DNA from: Agrocybe praecox
Taxonomy: Eukaryota > Basidiomycota > Agaricomycetes > Agaricales > Agrocybaceae
Direction of reading: 5' to 3'
Length of the DNA: 64,000 bases
Assembly: GCA_964017145.1 (NCBI GenBank)
Contig: OZ024843.1
Coordinates: 115,001 to 179,000 of the forward strand
Shown: one piece after another, positions 44,701 to 56,294 of the stretch
Layout of the letters: the number at the start of each line of letters is the position of its first letter
Numbering within the stretch: position 1 is the first letter of the stretch
The notes under the pieces: model-generated
What the model was told of the DNA's origin: nothing
Databases searched by the model: none
Seen by the model: the letters and a program-made list of their open reading frames with translations, nothing else
Position numbers and translations under genes: made by a program

Positions 44701-46674
44701 GATGACGCAGCCAGCACGCCAATAGTTCCAACTGCAGACTTCTCTTCCCTTTTCCCTACGTGTAGCAACTGGGAGGCTCCGGATTCGTATAAGTACTTCA
44801 TCCTGTATGGGGCCGAGGCCATCGGTTTCGTGGTCGATGTTCCTTCACTGATCCTACCCGCCACGGGTGGGAGTAAGAATCCAAAATCCAAAATCCTAAC
44901 GTTCGACGTCCGCGTCAACCCTCGTCACCCACCGAACGGCGAGAAGATGGCAGCTCGGTATGCCTCCTCGGTTGACCCTCCAGGCCCCATCGTCGACATG
45001 GGGTCTCTGCTTCTCGTGCAGAGTCAACACCTGCCTCACAATAGATCGAACGATACAACCGAACGCGTCTTCAGCACTAGCTTCCGCCCCAACTATAGAT
45101 ATTTTCTCCGACTGTATGCGGCGAATGTGGTCGGTGTCGATGCGGCTTTACTGAACACATTGGCGTGGTGGGGATGCGACAGGTGGGTGTAAGGAGCAGG
45201 CCCCATCACTCACGGAATTCATCAACTCTCCACCCTAGATTGATATCTTTCTACCCAATGCTCCACTCCGCTTCCTGCGTTGCACCAAGGCCATGTCGGA
45301 CGTGCATCCGAAGAACGACGTCTTACTCTCTCCTCCATCGTATTGCTAGCGGCACGAAGGGTTGAACGATATAAACGCGTCTTCCATCGCTATATGTTTT
45401 CGAGATATGATGTGCACAATTTCGCAAGGCAGGCTTGTGGTCATTGATGGCAGTTCAATTGGGGGTATACGGGAGATGAAAACGGCTTGCGGTTAATTCT
45501 TGTATTGTATGCCATGTAGGACCGAAGTCGGGAGGACGATACGGGTAGCAATTGAAGGGAGGTGATGGCGTCAAGTTTGGTTGGGGACCATCGATCGGGG
45601 GTTATACATGAGAAAAACCACGCCGGCAGTCAAACTGAACGAAAATTAAGGTCATGTCGGCATGAATCCTGCTATTTCCAGGAACAGAATTGCTTCATCG
45701 ACGTCCGGGGGGCTTCTGCTAAAATTTTCCCAACCGTGTTCCTGTAGACCTTGAAGCTTGAACGCCTGAGGCATATGCTCTGCCCAGCCCACCATGTTCC
45801 GCCAACCCACTCCAAAACAACACTATTAGAGGAGTTTGGCCTGAAGCCTGACCGGGCGTTCATGCGGACGTCCTACCAGCCATCGCTTGCGTAGCAATGT
45901 GGTAAGGCTGCACATGCGGAAGACAATAGAGGCGGAAGGGACGAAGAGGCATGCCTAGAAGGGAAGGAGCGAAGAGAGAGTGGGTACCCTACCCCTGTCC
46001 AACGTTCCAACGTTCGTCAACCATCAATGGCTGATAGCGGGGTAGTGTGGAGGGGGGTGGATGCGGGGTAGGCTCTATTTCTGGATGTCGGGGGGTGCTT
46101 CGATAAGGAGAGTGGTTCAAGCGCGGATGGCATCGACCTCGTTGACGATGAGGGTCATGTTATGCGGGTAATTGCATCGGTATCTGTTCATGAATGAACT
46201 AAGATGGAATGGAGCAAGACGCTTCCTACTTGTGAATTCCATGAGCTGAGGAAAAAAAGACACGGAAGAGAACTTACGTATGGCGAGTGCGGTGAACCAA
46301 CGTTCAGGTCTTTAAACGTCCAGGTCTGTTTGAACGTGCGATAAAGCCTATAGGTGAATTCAACTTGGTAAAAAAATATGAATATTGAGCGCTGAGCCTG
46401 TACCATACCATAGCAGCGAGATTTATCAGCCATGCGCGTGAAGCCTGTGAATTCGAACTTCGGATGAGGTGAAAAGACAAAACGGATCGAGTCCGCACTC
46501 AAAATGGGTTTCAAGCTCCGACTATAGCTTTTACGCTGCGTTAATATTCGGCCCGAAATTGTTCAGTACGCCACAGATATATTCTTGGTAGTGAATGCCT
46601 AAGAGTACGACACCGTGCTAAACTTTCAAAAGACAAGTATATGCTATATTCATGCGTTTATATAACAAATCCCA
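41752..46674. other. Gene-poor region of about 4.9 kb
   Basis: Only orphan ORFs are present. Those at 42861-43076 and 43401-43652 show no family motifs. One longer ORF (44491-45192) is listed separately. A minus-strand ORF at 46188-46514 contains FEFTGF and RCYGM and lies downstream of the six-cysteine secreted protein; it could be a decayed relative of that gene's last exon, but the similarity is too short to rely on. Confidence 0.45.
44491..45192 (+). CDS. Orphan ORF of 233 residues, function unknown
   Basis: This is the longest uninterrupted frame in the gap between the aldehyde dehydrogenase and the secreted protein. The first 70 residues are low-complexity and may be untranslated. The later part (YKYFILYGAEAIGFVVDVPSL and beyond) has protein-like composition, but I recognise no family. 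A real start could be any internal Met, or the ORF may be one exon. It could equally be chance coding, since antisense frames are also open. Confidence 0.25.
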   Translation: MRESGGYHEKRKEPSKAAKEKKRWGVQNENNSNQGSDHLPFFFFPFQTSLSLQPATSVFQFVLVFRLRGDDDAASTPIVPTADFSSLFPTCSNWEAPDSYKYFILYGAEAIGFVVDVPSLILPATGGSKNPKSKILTFDVRVNPRHPPNGEKMAARYASSVDPPGPIVDMGSLLLVQSQHLPHNRSNDTTERVFSTSFRPNYRYFLRLYAANVVGVDAALLNTLAWWGCDRWV

Positions 46675-47180
46675 TCACATATCACAACGAACAGAGACTG
46701 CATTTCTTATATCATGAGATCCCTCGAAGTGACTAACTTCAAATCCACGACATTCTCGTTCTCTGCATAAATTCATTCCGAAGTCATACAGTGAGTATAT
46801 TCCTTGTCAAATCAGGGGCAGAATAATTATTAGCGGCTACTCACTGATGAAATCGGCACAAAGTATCATGTGGAACCATAGCGATACGGATATCTGAATG
46901 CCACTGCTCCAATCGACCTTCGAGTTCAATACATTCGTGAGCGACGAAGGGTATTTCTGCACATCGACCCCTCTGTCGTCCCCAGCCATGTTCGACTTCG
47001 GTACATATGGTCAATTGTTTCGGACCATGTGGGAAGTTTACCTGTAGGGGAGACGGTTAACCTCTTTTTATCATCAATATTTGTATCCCAACTCCGTCTT
47101 ACTGTAGATGCAATTGAGGGATGAACAACAATAAGGACGAGTACCACAACTGAGTATATAAAACCTTTGAAGAATGTCAT
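46675..47180 (-). CDS. Small secreted six-cysteine protein
   Basis: Three exons (47180-47103, 47041-46845, 46762-46675; introns 61 and 82 nt, clean GT-AG) encode 120 residues. Residues 1-25 are a strong signal peptide (MTFFKGFIYSVVVLVLIVV, then cleavage near IAS-T). The mature region of about 95 residues has six cysteines (in ICTEV, RCAEI, ECIEL, LCRFH, ECRGF and RCDM), enough for three disulfides, and no other domain. Such proteins are common in fungal secretomes and include candidate effectors and surface proteins, but no function can be assigned. The upstream flank carries AGCCAATAAATACC near 47255. The splice model is inferred from phase and cysteine spacing. Confidence 0.72.
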
Positions 47181-48486
47181 TTTACAATCGAATATCTGGA
47201 AAGAATGATCGATGAAGCTTTGCAGTCTCTAGGAATACAGTACCGAGATTAGCCTGGTATTTATTGGCTTCCATGATTGAATGTATGTACTATTGACCTG
47301 TGTTAAAATACTCTAGTAATGGTCATAGGCTCTACTAACTCGTATCAAAGCAGCAAACTAGAATAGTGACCCATCCAAGAGCAGTCCTTCGGGGTTTTCG
47401 ATGGAATAGGTTGTTTAAATGGAAGGTTAACAAGAAACGATTTGAACATTAGCCGCCGTACTTAATATTAGGACTCATGCTTACCCAACTTAAACTGCTA
47501 CTGCTGCACGCCACCAGTCTCCATGGGCTCAGAGGAAAAGTCATTTACTAACTCTAATGGTCTATCATTTGAAGTCCAAGTTGTACTCGTGTCATGTTCG
47601 CGCTACCTTTTTTTTTTGACTGATGTTCCGTGGCTGTAGCCAAATTCAAAGGAATTGCAACGCAAGCTCTCAATTCATTTGACCACCTGATTTCGGCTGA
47701 GTCACCAATCAATCAGCCGTATTCAGTCTTTGATTTTGCTTTCACACTTATTCAACACTTGCAGAACCTGGAAAAGACCTGTTGGTCTTTTCGGAGGGTG
47801 GGTCTATCAAACGGTTTCTTCAACATGCAGCATGCTTTTCCAACAGCGGATCTAGTTCACGAAACAAACAAGAGGACGACATTAGACTTGAGACTTAGTG
47901 CAAACTCAGAGGATGACGCGTCACACCAAAGGCACTAGGGATGTTCGGATGTTCGGATATTCGATAAACGCGAACGGTTCAGTCCAGACCGCCAGATGCA
48001 CCAAAAACCTGGGGTGAGTCAGATTATTTCGTTGTTAGGTACATTCATCCTCATGCCTTTTCTTTCGATTTCTATCCGGTGACTTCAGCTAGAAGTGTCA
48101 GCGCTTCATTTGTGGGGCTCGGAAGTCTCCAACGTAACTTCATGGACCTTCCAAGTTCGCGGCTCAATGTCTTCTCCACTCCGAATTCTAACCAACTTCC
48201 TACATATGAACAATAGGACCCGCCCAATGATCCGAATATGTCGGGGCTCGCCAGGAAGTATGTTATCCGACTGACTGCGCTTTCTGACACACGAGCCTGA
48301 CACATCGTTCTTATCAGATAACGAGATTACAGTGCCCCACTTATATCTGATAACAAATAATCTGTCATCTTCCGTTGTAATTCTTCCGACCCGCTCGAGG
48401 ATAATTATAAGTACGAGTTTATACAATGCCATTCAAAATATCAAAGCTCAAAACCGCCCACTAGACTCGCATACCGACTCGTACCA
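47181..48486. other. Intergenic region between two divergently transcribed genes
   Basis: 1.3 kb with one orphan ORF (47630-47938, plus) lacking recognisable motifs. It should contain the promoters of the secreted protein (-) and the FAD oxidoreductase (+). Confidence 0.5.
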
Positions 48487-50306
48487 ATGTCCGACTTCCC
48501 TACTTTAAACAGGACTAAAACTGTGCTTGTGCTTGGCCTTGCCTACGGAGGTCGGTATTCTCATTGATTTTAAAAGTCTAGAGACTGACACCCCATTATC
48601 AACGCGTCTAGGCCTTCACGCAGCACGCGTCCTAGCAGGAGGACTTCCAGATGGTTGGAAGCTGGTCGTCATAGATCGAAACACGTACGTCACAGTTCGG
48701 GTAGCTTTTTCTCTCTAGCGTGGTACCAATTTATAGAAATAAATAAATTAGCCACGCAAATCGTGAGTGAATCATTAATATTCTCGTCGCTGATGTTTAA
48801 CGTGGATATTCTCATAGATGTATATGTTATGCCGAGATACGCTGTCTTGCCCGGACACGAACATAAAGCATGTAAGTACCAGTTCGCTCTTATCGTTCCA
48901 TATTCCCTGATCTCGCAATTCCAGTCATTCCATACAATAATATATTCCGCGTCGATCCACCAAAGCCGGAGCATATTTACCTACACACTAGAGTGACGAG
49001 CATAAATCCACAATATGTTACTCTCTCTCGGACGTTCCCAGAGCATGGATTCTCAACGCCCAATATTTCATTCGACTACCTCATTTATGCGCTTGGCTCA
49101 CATCTTCCACCACCCCTCAACCTATGGGCATCTCCCGTATCCAATGCAAGCTGCAATTCTCCACCCTTGTTGCCTCCGTATAATGGAACAAAGGCCGAAG
49201 GGCGGGCGTGGTTTAAAGAGAAGCAGAAGGTTATCGAAAAAGCGCCGACAGTGCTTGTCGTTGGCGGCGGAGCTCTAGGAATTCGTATGTTAAACGCTCT
49301 TGACTCATGAACCAGACTAAAATCGTGATTATCTCTCGAAATAGAGTTCGCCACGGATATCAAGTCAATATATCCAGAGAAAAAGGTCACTCTGCTACAC
49401 TCTCGTCTGCGATTACTTCCTCGATTCGACGATAGAATGCATGAAGAAAGTAAGTTTAGAAAACATGATATTTGATACGCGAACTTACTAAGTAATCATT
49501 GGTAGTCCTGTCGAGCTGCAAGGAGATAGGCATCGAGCTTATCCTCGGGGAAAGACTTGACCTTTCTTCTCTTGAAAACGAACAAGCTACAAAGGAAGGA
49601 AAACCAAAAGTCGTTCGGACGACGACTGGTAGAAACATCGAAGCAGACTTACTGGTAAGATCCGTATGTTCCTCTTACGACGTGTTATTCTGATCTCATT
49701 CGGCTTCCCTGTCAGCTTCTTTGTACCGGGCAATCTCCAAATACAGAGATGCTCGTCGACATGGATCCTTCAACAGTGAATGAGAACGGACTTGCTCGCG
49801 TCTCAAGGACTCTCCAACTGTGTTCATCAAACCGCAAGCCCACGGAGTACTCCCACATCTTCGCTATAGGTGACGCTGCGGATGCGTTTGGTGCGATACC
49901 AGCAGGACATAACGCCTTTGCGCAGGTATTGATTTCGACTTGGTCTTACTTCCGTTAGGTTCTGAAGAGATCTTATTCTCGCAGGGAGGCATTGCCGCAA
50001 ACAACATACTTCGGTTGATAAAGAACACATTATCTTCCGATATCGCTGAGCGCCTTCTGGAATACGACCCAAGTCCTCCTGGGATCAAGGTATCTCTCGG
50101 TCTGGTGAGTACTTTATCTTATCAACGTTAAGCAATGTGGGACCGCAGAATTTGATTATATTAATACGACATTGCAGACAAAGGCTGTATGGCAGCGTAA
50201 CGGTAACGTAGGGGTGAAGAATGATGGATTACTGGATCTGCAAGCAAGTTACATGTGGGGAAATTTCGGAATGCCGATAGAGAAACAGGAGGATTTCTAT
50301 CTATAG
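48487..50306 (+). CDS. FAD-dependent pyridine nucleotide oxidoreductase, AIF/FSP1 (AIFM2)-like
   Basis: Ten exons join in phase to 424 residues: 48487-48550, 48612-48684, 48752-48762, 48818-48871, 48925-49284, 49345-49449, 49506-49654, 49716-49925, 49985-50104, 50178-50306. The N-terminal FAD Rossmann motif is VLVLGLAYGGLHAARVL. The second, NAD(P)H-binding motif is TVLVVGGGALGIQFA near residue 200. LLCTGQSPNTEML and the second FAD contact IFAIGDAADA follow. There is no cleavable targeting signal, and a short C-terminus ends MPIEKQEDFYL. This layout matches the AIFM2/NDH-2-like family that reduces quinones with NAD(P)H. The third exon is only 11 nt. The first donor is GTCGGT, which is weak. 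Confidence 0.9.
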
Positions 50307-50413
50307 CTAGATGGAAAATAAAATGGATCAGTCGTATGACAAGCTGAACGCGACAAGGACGTCGATGAAGTCACCATCACCAGTTACGCCACTCAATGGC
50401 GTGAGATTAACCC

Positions 50414-51672
50414 TCAGTGATGAGACTGGGGAACAGCCAATAGCTCACATCCTCCCTGTCCAGTGCGCCTAACAGGGGTATCAACAAGAGTGTATCGATG
50501 TTGGTCTCCAAAGTGGTTACTAGTAGTGAATGTTGACAGCAAATCGCTTGTATCCAGTGGAATTTGTACCAAACGGAGAGTAACATTTTCAAAAAACTGG
50601 AAGGCCGCGTCGATCTCTGGGACGTAATCAGCATAACTTTTGTCCTTCGTGATGTCAGGGGGATGACCACCGGAACTGTTGTCCCAATTAATCCTGAAGT
50701 GTACGCCATGTCGTGTATTTGTTCTGAATGGCGTACTGGGAGTATGCTCCGTCGGATGTGTTACAACGAGGATCATAACCCCGGAGACGCCAAAACTAAG
50801 AGAGATGGACCCAATGCTACCCAATGACTCGGCCGAATAGACCAATTCGGTGCGAGAGATAGGATCAACTTGCTCGTTGAAATTCAATCCTGCAGAGAAG
50901 CTCGTCAAGCACCCTAATGCCGATGGTACGATGTTATCCATCAAAGTTATACAATGAGCCATTGGCTGGTCGATCATCAGATGATTGAGGGACGGAAGCA
51001 GAACAAAGGGTTGCCATCATCACTCGGAATGAGGCTTATGTGATGGCCGATGCTCAGTGATTCCAGCTGAGGCATTTTCTCCAATGCTTTCAATGTTTCC
51101 CGCATCGTAGGCGTGATCGTAAGCTCCGTTGTGCCTGTCGTTGTGAATGACGTGATATTTTTCAACCAAGGGGAGCCAAAGACGAACCGAAGCCCACTCG
51201 ACCCAAAGTGCTGCAGCAAAGGAGCCTGGTTTTGAAACAAAGGGTATAATATTGGTGGTAATAAATCCATTTGACCAATGAGGTGGACATCGAATACATC
51301 CAGTCGGGGCGCCGACTGGCTCACAATCGATGCTAAATCCGCGCCCTAGGACAAGCTCCCTAGCAAAACAATTACGAACTGAGCTTTTATCTCGCGAACT
51401 CGATGCCAGTTATCTGTGAGGGTTTTGATAAGGAATTCCCGACGTTCGTGACGCTTTTCTGAGTTAATAGTTGTCCGACTAGCTTCAATAACGAGTGGAA
51501 CAGTCGGGCCGCAGCGGTGCAAGACCTCCTTCAAAAGGCGGATGCTCGTACATGCCTTGTCGGAGTCGAAGAAGATCGAGTATCTTGATTTACTGAGCTT
51601 TTCAAGGAGTTCAACAGCCAATTTGTAATAATGGATATCTTCTTTGGCCTCATCCGTGGAAGAACGAATCAC
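50414..51672 (-). pseudogene. F-box/LRR-like protein, broken
   Basis: Three minus-strand pieces form one protein of the large Agaricomycete F-box/LRR-like family: CGPTVPLVIEASRTT after an N-terminal helix (51672-51349), LEKMPQLESLSIG (to about 51000), and PSLNHLMIDQPMAH onward (to 50414). An in-frame TAG at 51346-51348 interrupts the first two. A one-base frameshift near 50990-51010 separates the second and third. No F-box itself precedes 51672. The recurring leucine pattern supports the family, but the match is low-complexity in character. It is probably a dead copy; these families are prone to birth and death. Confidence 0.6.
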
Positions 51673-53606
51673 AAACCTCTGGCGTCAAGGTCTAATAAAG
51701 CAAGGTACTAAAAGGACCATGTAGATAAATTTGCATCGCGTGAATTGAGCTTCATCGTGTTTTTTCAACGAGCAGGTGATGGCGTCCCGCTTAATGGAAA
51801 AATAAATATTGATGCCGATATGCAAGGAAACAACTCGCTAAAAATATCCTAAAATAGATATAATGAAGGTGACACTGGTGCCGCTCCCACCAGCCGGATA
51901 TGTAGATTAGATTAGATTGATTGCTTCACTACGTGACAGCGGCACGTTTGGCGGAACATACATTCGTTCTTGCCCGACGCGTTACATCCTGCCATTGCGC
52001 GCGGCTGTTTTGACCGCTCGACACGCTTGTAAAAATTGCCAGACATAGACCTCCCGGTACAAGAAGTCCAGTGAACAGGGGATAAAGTTAGTTAGAATCC
52101 TTGCCCTACGTTGATGAATAGCTATCAAGTCGGAGAATTGATCCTTTATACACGAGTGAGTCCCTATATAGATGGAGAGGGCAATTTGACATACCTCCAA
52201 GATTTACTGTGTCGTGGAATTCTTGAAATATTTACTGCTCATCACGAGAGTACAAACTACTGAAAAGTCCAATGCTATGTTGGTATTGTGGGATGTTGTG
52301 TGCGTAACCCACGAGCAACAGTTACTTTGATAATACGATGAGACGCAACCTCTGGTAGTGAACATCAACGATCGCTGTCGGATAAAATATTAAGAGCATA
52401 CATACTCTATGCCGACAGCTATGTAAGAGTTTACTCCGGTCATTTTTACGAGCTCATGACGGCCCGACTCCTAAATTTACATTTTTCCCACAACGACAAC
52501 AGACCACCGCGAATTTAAGCGATGATCTATAACTATCCCACATACACTGAGTTCGCCTTGCGTTGCTTCAATCATTCTAAGACTCGCACACCCCCTCTAA
52601 ACAGCCGTTCGCGTTGTTGCCTCTTACATTACTTTCAAATTTGACACCTAAAAAACGGGTATGGGTAAGGCTTGAATATTCCACTATCGTTTTGCTGGCA
52701 CACAGCAGTTGATGAAATCATTCATGCCGTATTTGTTTATGCTTCGCTAATAATCTCGACACTACATTGTCGCCCACGCATACAATGGAGGGCTAGCGAG
52801 TGGAGCACAACTAACGATACATAAACCGACATCAGACTAATCACTTCCTCGCTCAACGTGATGAGGGATAATCAATAAATATTCGTCGGCATGTTGAGCC
52901 GTATATGGCGACGTGTCTGAACTAAAATTAAATATCCATAAATAGGCAGTGCAGCGCCCAGAGACAGTTTCCGGGGCTGTCGGGGTGTTGTCTGCGTCTT
53001 CCGCTAATCTTGAGTCGTCGACGGGTGTGTTTTCAAACGACGTTTTAATTGGTAGACGACATCACCATGACTCTTATACGTCTTGTCAGGTGCGGCATCT
53101 AACAATCATAAATCGTGTTAATCGGAGTCGGTGCGTGAACCTGAGCGTCCCTTTGTAAAAGATGTATGCATTGGATGTTCAAAGAAATATTCCAGCATAT
53201 ATTGTGTTACTACATCCACCCGTGTGGTATATAATGTACTCATACTGGGTAACTCGGCGATACGGGTCTGTCATTTTGTCACGGTTATCCTACTGTATCA
53301 TTGGACTTGGGCTAAAAAGGTTATCCTCCGGCATTATTATAAAGCACATTGGACCTATGGCAATCTGAGTTGGCGGACATTTGACGCCGTCGTCGATCTA
53401 TTTTTTATTTTCTATATTTATCTAGATATCCGATGATAACAATCCTTTAAAGATGGACTTGTGTTGACTCAAAATATTCCCCATTCTTACTACTCAATAA
53501 TTGACCTGCGGGCAGACCCCTCTGCCCTTCCCTCCCTCCTTCTGTTCCGTCCCTAGGGCGGTATACCTTTTCCTTCATACCTAATCCATTTATTCTTCCG
53601 TAAACC
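51673..53606. other. Intergenic region of about 1.9 kb
   Basis: No supported gene. ORFs at 52949-53158 and 53131-53436 have no motifs. It contains the promoter of the chitin deacetylase at its right end. Confidence 0.5.
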
Positions 53607-55301
53607 ATGGTTTTTGTGTCCCCTTCATCCATAATCTCGTTCCTTTGCATAGCGAGTGCTGCAGCTGTCCCAAGATCTTCCAAAACCTCCCCTCATGACA
53701 GTCATGAGCACACACATGTTGTTCGAAAGAGACTCCCAGAGACTTGGCATCAACCTGCAGACCACCCCGTTCACGCTTTGTTTAAACGTGCCCCTGGGAA
53801 TGACGGCGTTGTATACCCTAGCGTAGGAACTCCAAGTAAGTTGCGTCGCTCAACATCGACGCGATTATGATAGCTTCTAGCTATTAATCACGCATCTCAC
53901 AGGCTGGTCTGCACCGTACCCCCAGACTACACCTGACACTCAGTCCCTTCCAGCAGAGTGGGTGAACGCACTTAATGCGGCAGTCGCGGCCGGAAAGATT
54001 CCTGATATTCCGATCCCGACGCAGACCCAACCAAGCACAAACCCGATATACCCAGCGGGAAGTGATCCTAATGGACAAACTGTCTGTTCGGGTACGTACA
54101 AGTGTAGGATACCAGGCGATATCTGGGATGGCCCTAGCGGTGTATTCGCATCCTCGTTCGATGATGGACCACTCCCTGTACGTATCCTTCCATGCTCAGC
54201 AAGCCAGTAAGTATTGACCTCAGATACCATATAGCCTACGTCAAAGCTCGTCGATTTTCTCGACGCCAATAATGCTTCCACGACGCACTTCATGATCGGC
54301 GTGAACATCGTGCAAAACCCGAACGAATTTCAGAAAGCTTTCGAGGCCGGGCATGATATCGGCGTGCATACCTGGACGCATCCATATATGACTACCTTGA
54401 GCAATGTGCAGGTCCTCGCGCAGGTATGCATGATAATCCATATTTAGTACTCCAGTGTTCACTTATCGTTTTTAAGCTGGGCTGGACAATGCAGCTCATT
54501 CATAATTCTACCGGAGGTCGCGTTCCGAGGTACTGGAGGCCACCGTACGGTGATTCAGATACCAGAACTGGTGCAATTGCCAAGGAGGTTCGTCAGTGTC
54601 GTAATAAGAACGAGATACAGAACTAAGCGCAATCAATGTAAACAGGTATTCGGCTTACAGACGGTATTTTGGAACAACGAGTCAGTACTGTTTCGTTTCT
54701 CGACTTTTACCCATTCTAATATACATGTCAGCTCCGAGGATTGGGCAGCAACCCAGGATTCACAAGTCGAAACTGCCCTAACAAAGTTTCTGGCAGGTTC
54801 GTATTCATTATCCCTCCGATCTTCAGAACACCCGCTTATACGTAGATCCTAGCTTCAAAAAACCCTGGACTGATCATTCTAGAGCACGAGCTGAGCGATA
54901 TAACCGTCGATTCATTTATCGCTACCTTCCCCAACATCACTTCTGGAGGCTGGAAATTTGAATCCCTCGCTAAAGCTATAAATGACGGGAAGACGTACCA
55001 GAACGCCCAAGATTCCGACTCAAACGATGTCAAACCGCAGAACATTTTAGTCGGCGGAGCAACGAATGCAAGCTCGAGCACGGCATCGGCTTCGACCGCT
55101 GGTAGTTTATCTGAGGCCTCTGGAACCACTTCATCAGGCAGATTGGCTGCTACCTCGGCCACCTCTAGCAATACTGTGTCTGGAAGTAACGCTACAGCCT
55201 TGGGATCGAAGAAAGGATCCTCAATCGCTAACTTCAACACGTCATATCTTGCCTTGATGCTCGTCGGTGTGATTACTAGTCTCTTTGGTAGTCTGCTATA
55301 A
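53607..55301 (+). CDS. Chitin deacetylase (CE4/NodB), GPI-anchor type
   Basis: Seven exons (53607-53835, 53903-54177, 54235-54423, 54477-54587, 54646-54680, 54732-54796, 54853-55301) encode 450 residues. A signal peptide (MVFVSPSSIISFLCIASAAA) leads to a propeptide-like region, then the NodB domain with its catalytic motifs in order: SFDDGP (usually TFDDGP), HTWTHPYM with the zinc histidines, RYWRPPYGDSDTR, an FWNN/EDW segment and LIILEHELSD. A Ser/Thr/Ala-rich stalk of about 80 residues and a C-terminal hydrophobic tail (LALMLVGVITSLFGSLL) indicate a GPI anchor. It converts cell-wall chitin to chitosan at the cell surface. All essential residues appear intact. Confidence 0.95.
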
Positions 55302-56237
55302 TATTTCTGTCACCCCTCATGTTTTCTCCTCACAACATACTCTCGATATCTTATACGCGTTTCCACCCACGGGCATATGGACTTGATATTCCATTCACAC
55401 ATCGCGTAAAACTTTCCTCCGAAACTTGTGTCGCTCTTTACATCGGACTTTTAATACAAACATTTACCACTTACTACATTCCTACATCCTTCCTCAATGT
55501 CCCCTCTGCAAGTGACCCGTTTTTTCGAACTTCGTCCTTTTTTTGCCTCTTTTCCGGTACCAGTACGAACACCTTATGCCTCCATTTTTATGAATTACAT
55601 GTAAAAATATTTAATAATACCCAGGATAGAGTTAAATTTCACAAGTAGGAATACCTTTGTAGCAGATTTTTTTAAAAAAAAATACAATTGCTGCTTAACG
55701 CGCGGCATTCCAAATACGGTAAAGGCCCCTATCATCTCCGTGATCTTGTAGACGCGTCAGTAACGTGACCAGACTTACTTTAAGAAACATACGCCCGTCT
55801 CTTGAGGTTCCCATCGCTTCTTACTATTGCAGACAAAAAGTTTCCACTATTTACTGATGAATAATACTTTTGCATGCTCATATTTCTTAGTTCCAGCCTC
55901 AACAATGTTCAGGATGACACAGATGCGGTGGACAAGACTGTCTGTGGGTCAGGGGCAAGCTTAGCTTAGCTTCCTGTCTAGCATATAATACAGGACAAGC
56001 AGGATTGCCCGGTGTACCCCTGTGTCACGGAAATTTTCTGTGCTCCTCTCTCACGCTATTGAGAAACACTATAGATCATCTGATTCCCTTTACAGGCTGG
56101 GCTCATTGATCTATGATGGTTTTAATTGAACCAGTGGCGGCGCGCATAAATCAGAACACCTTAGTCCTTTTCTGTTCTTGGAGGAAACTTCATCACCCCT
56201 CTCCTGATATTATAAGCTATCCGCGTACCCCGCACAG
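55302..56237. other. Intergenic region, chitin deacetylase to DUF6533 gene
   Basis: The first ~350 bp are T-rich 3' flank, including a possible 3' end signal near 55600-55690. No gene was recognised. Confidence 0.55.
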
Positions 56238-56246
56238 TATATAAAG
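56238..56246 (+). promoter_or_regulatory. TATA box of the DUF6533 gene
   Basis: TATATAAAG ends 48 bp before the ATG at 56295, a suitable distance for a short fungal leader. Confidence 0.6.
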
Positions 56247-56294
56247 TAAGGCAACCCAACATGACATACCTTCACTAGTAATTATACCCTCCAG

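Noticed and set aside
44601..44918. Minus-strand ORF overlapping the orphan ORF
   Set aside because: No motif or splice continuity, and it overlaps a longer frame on the other strand.
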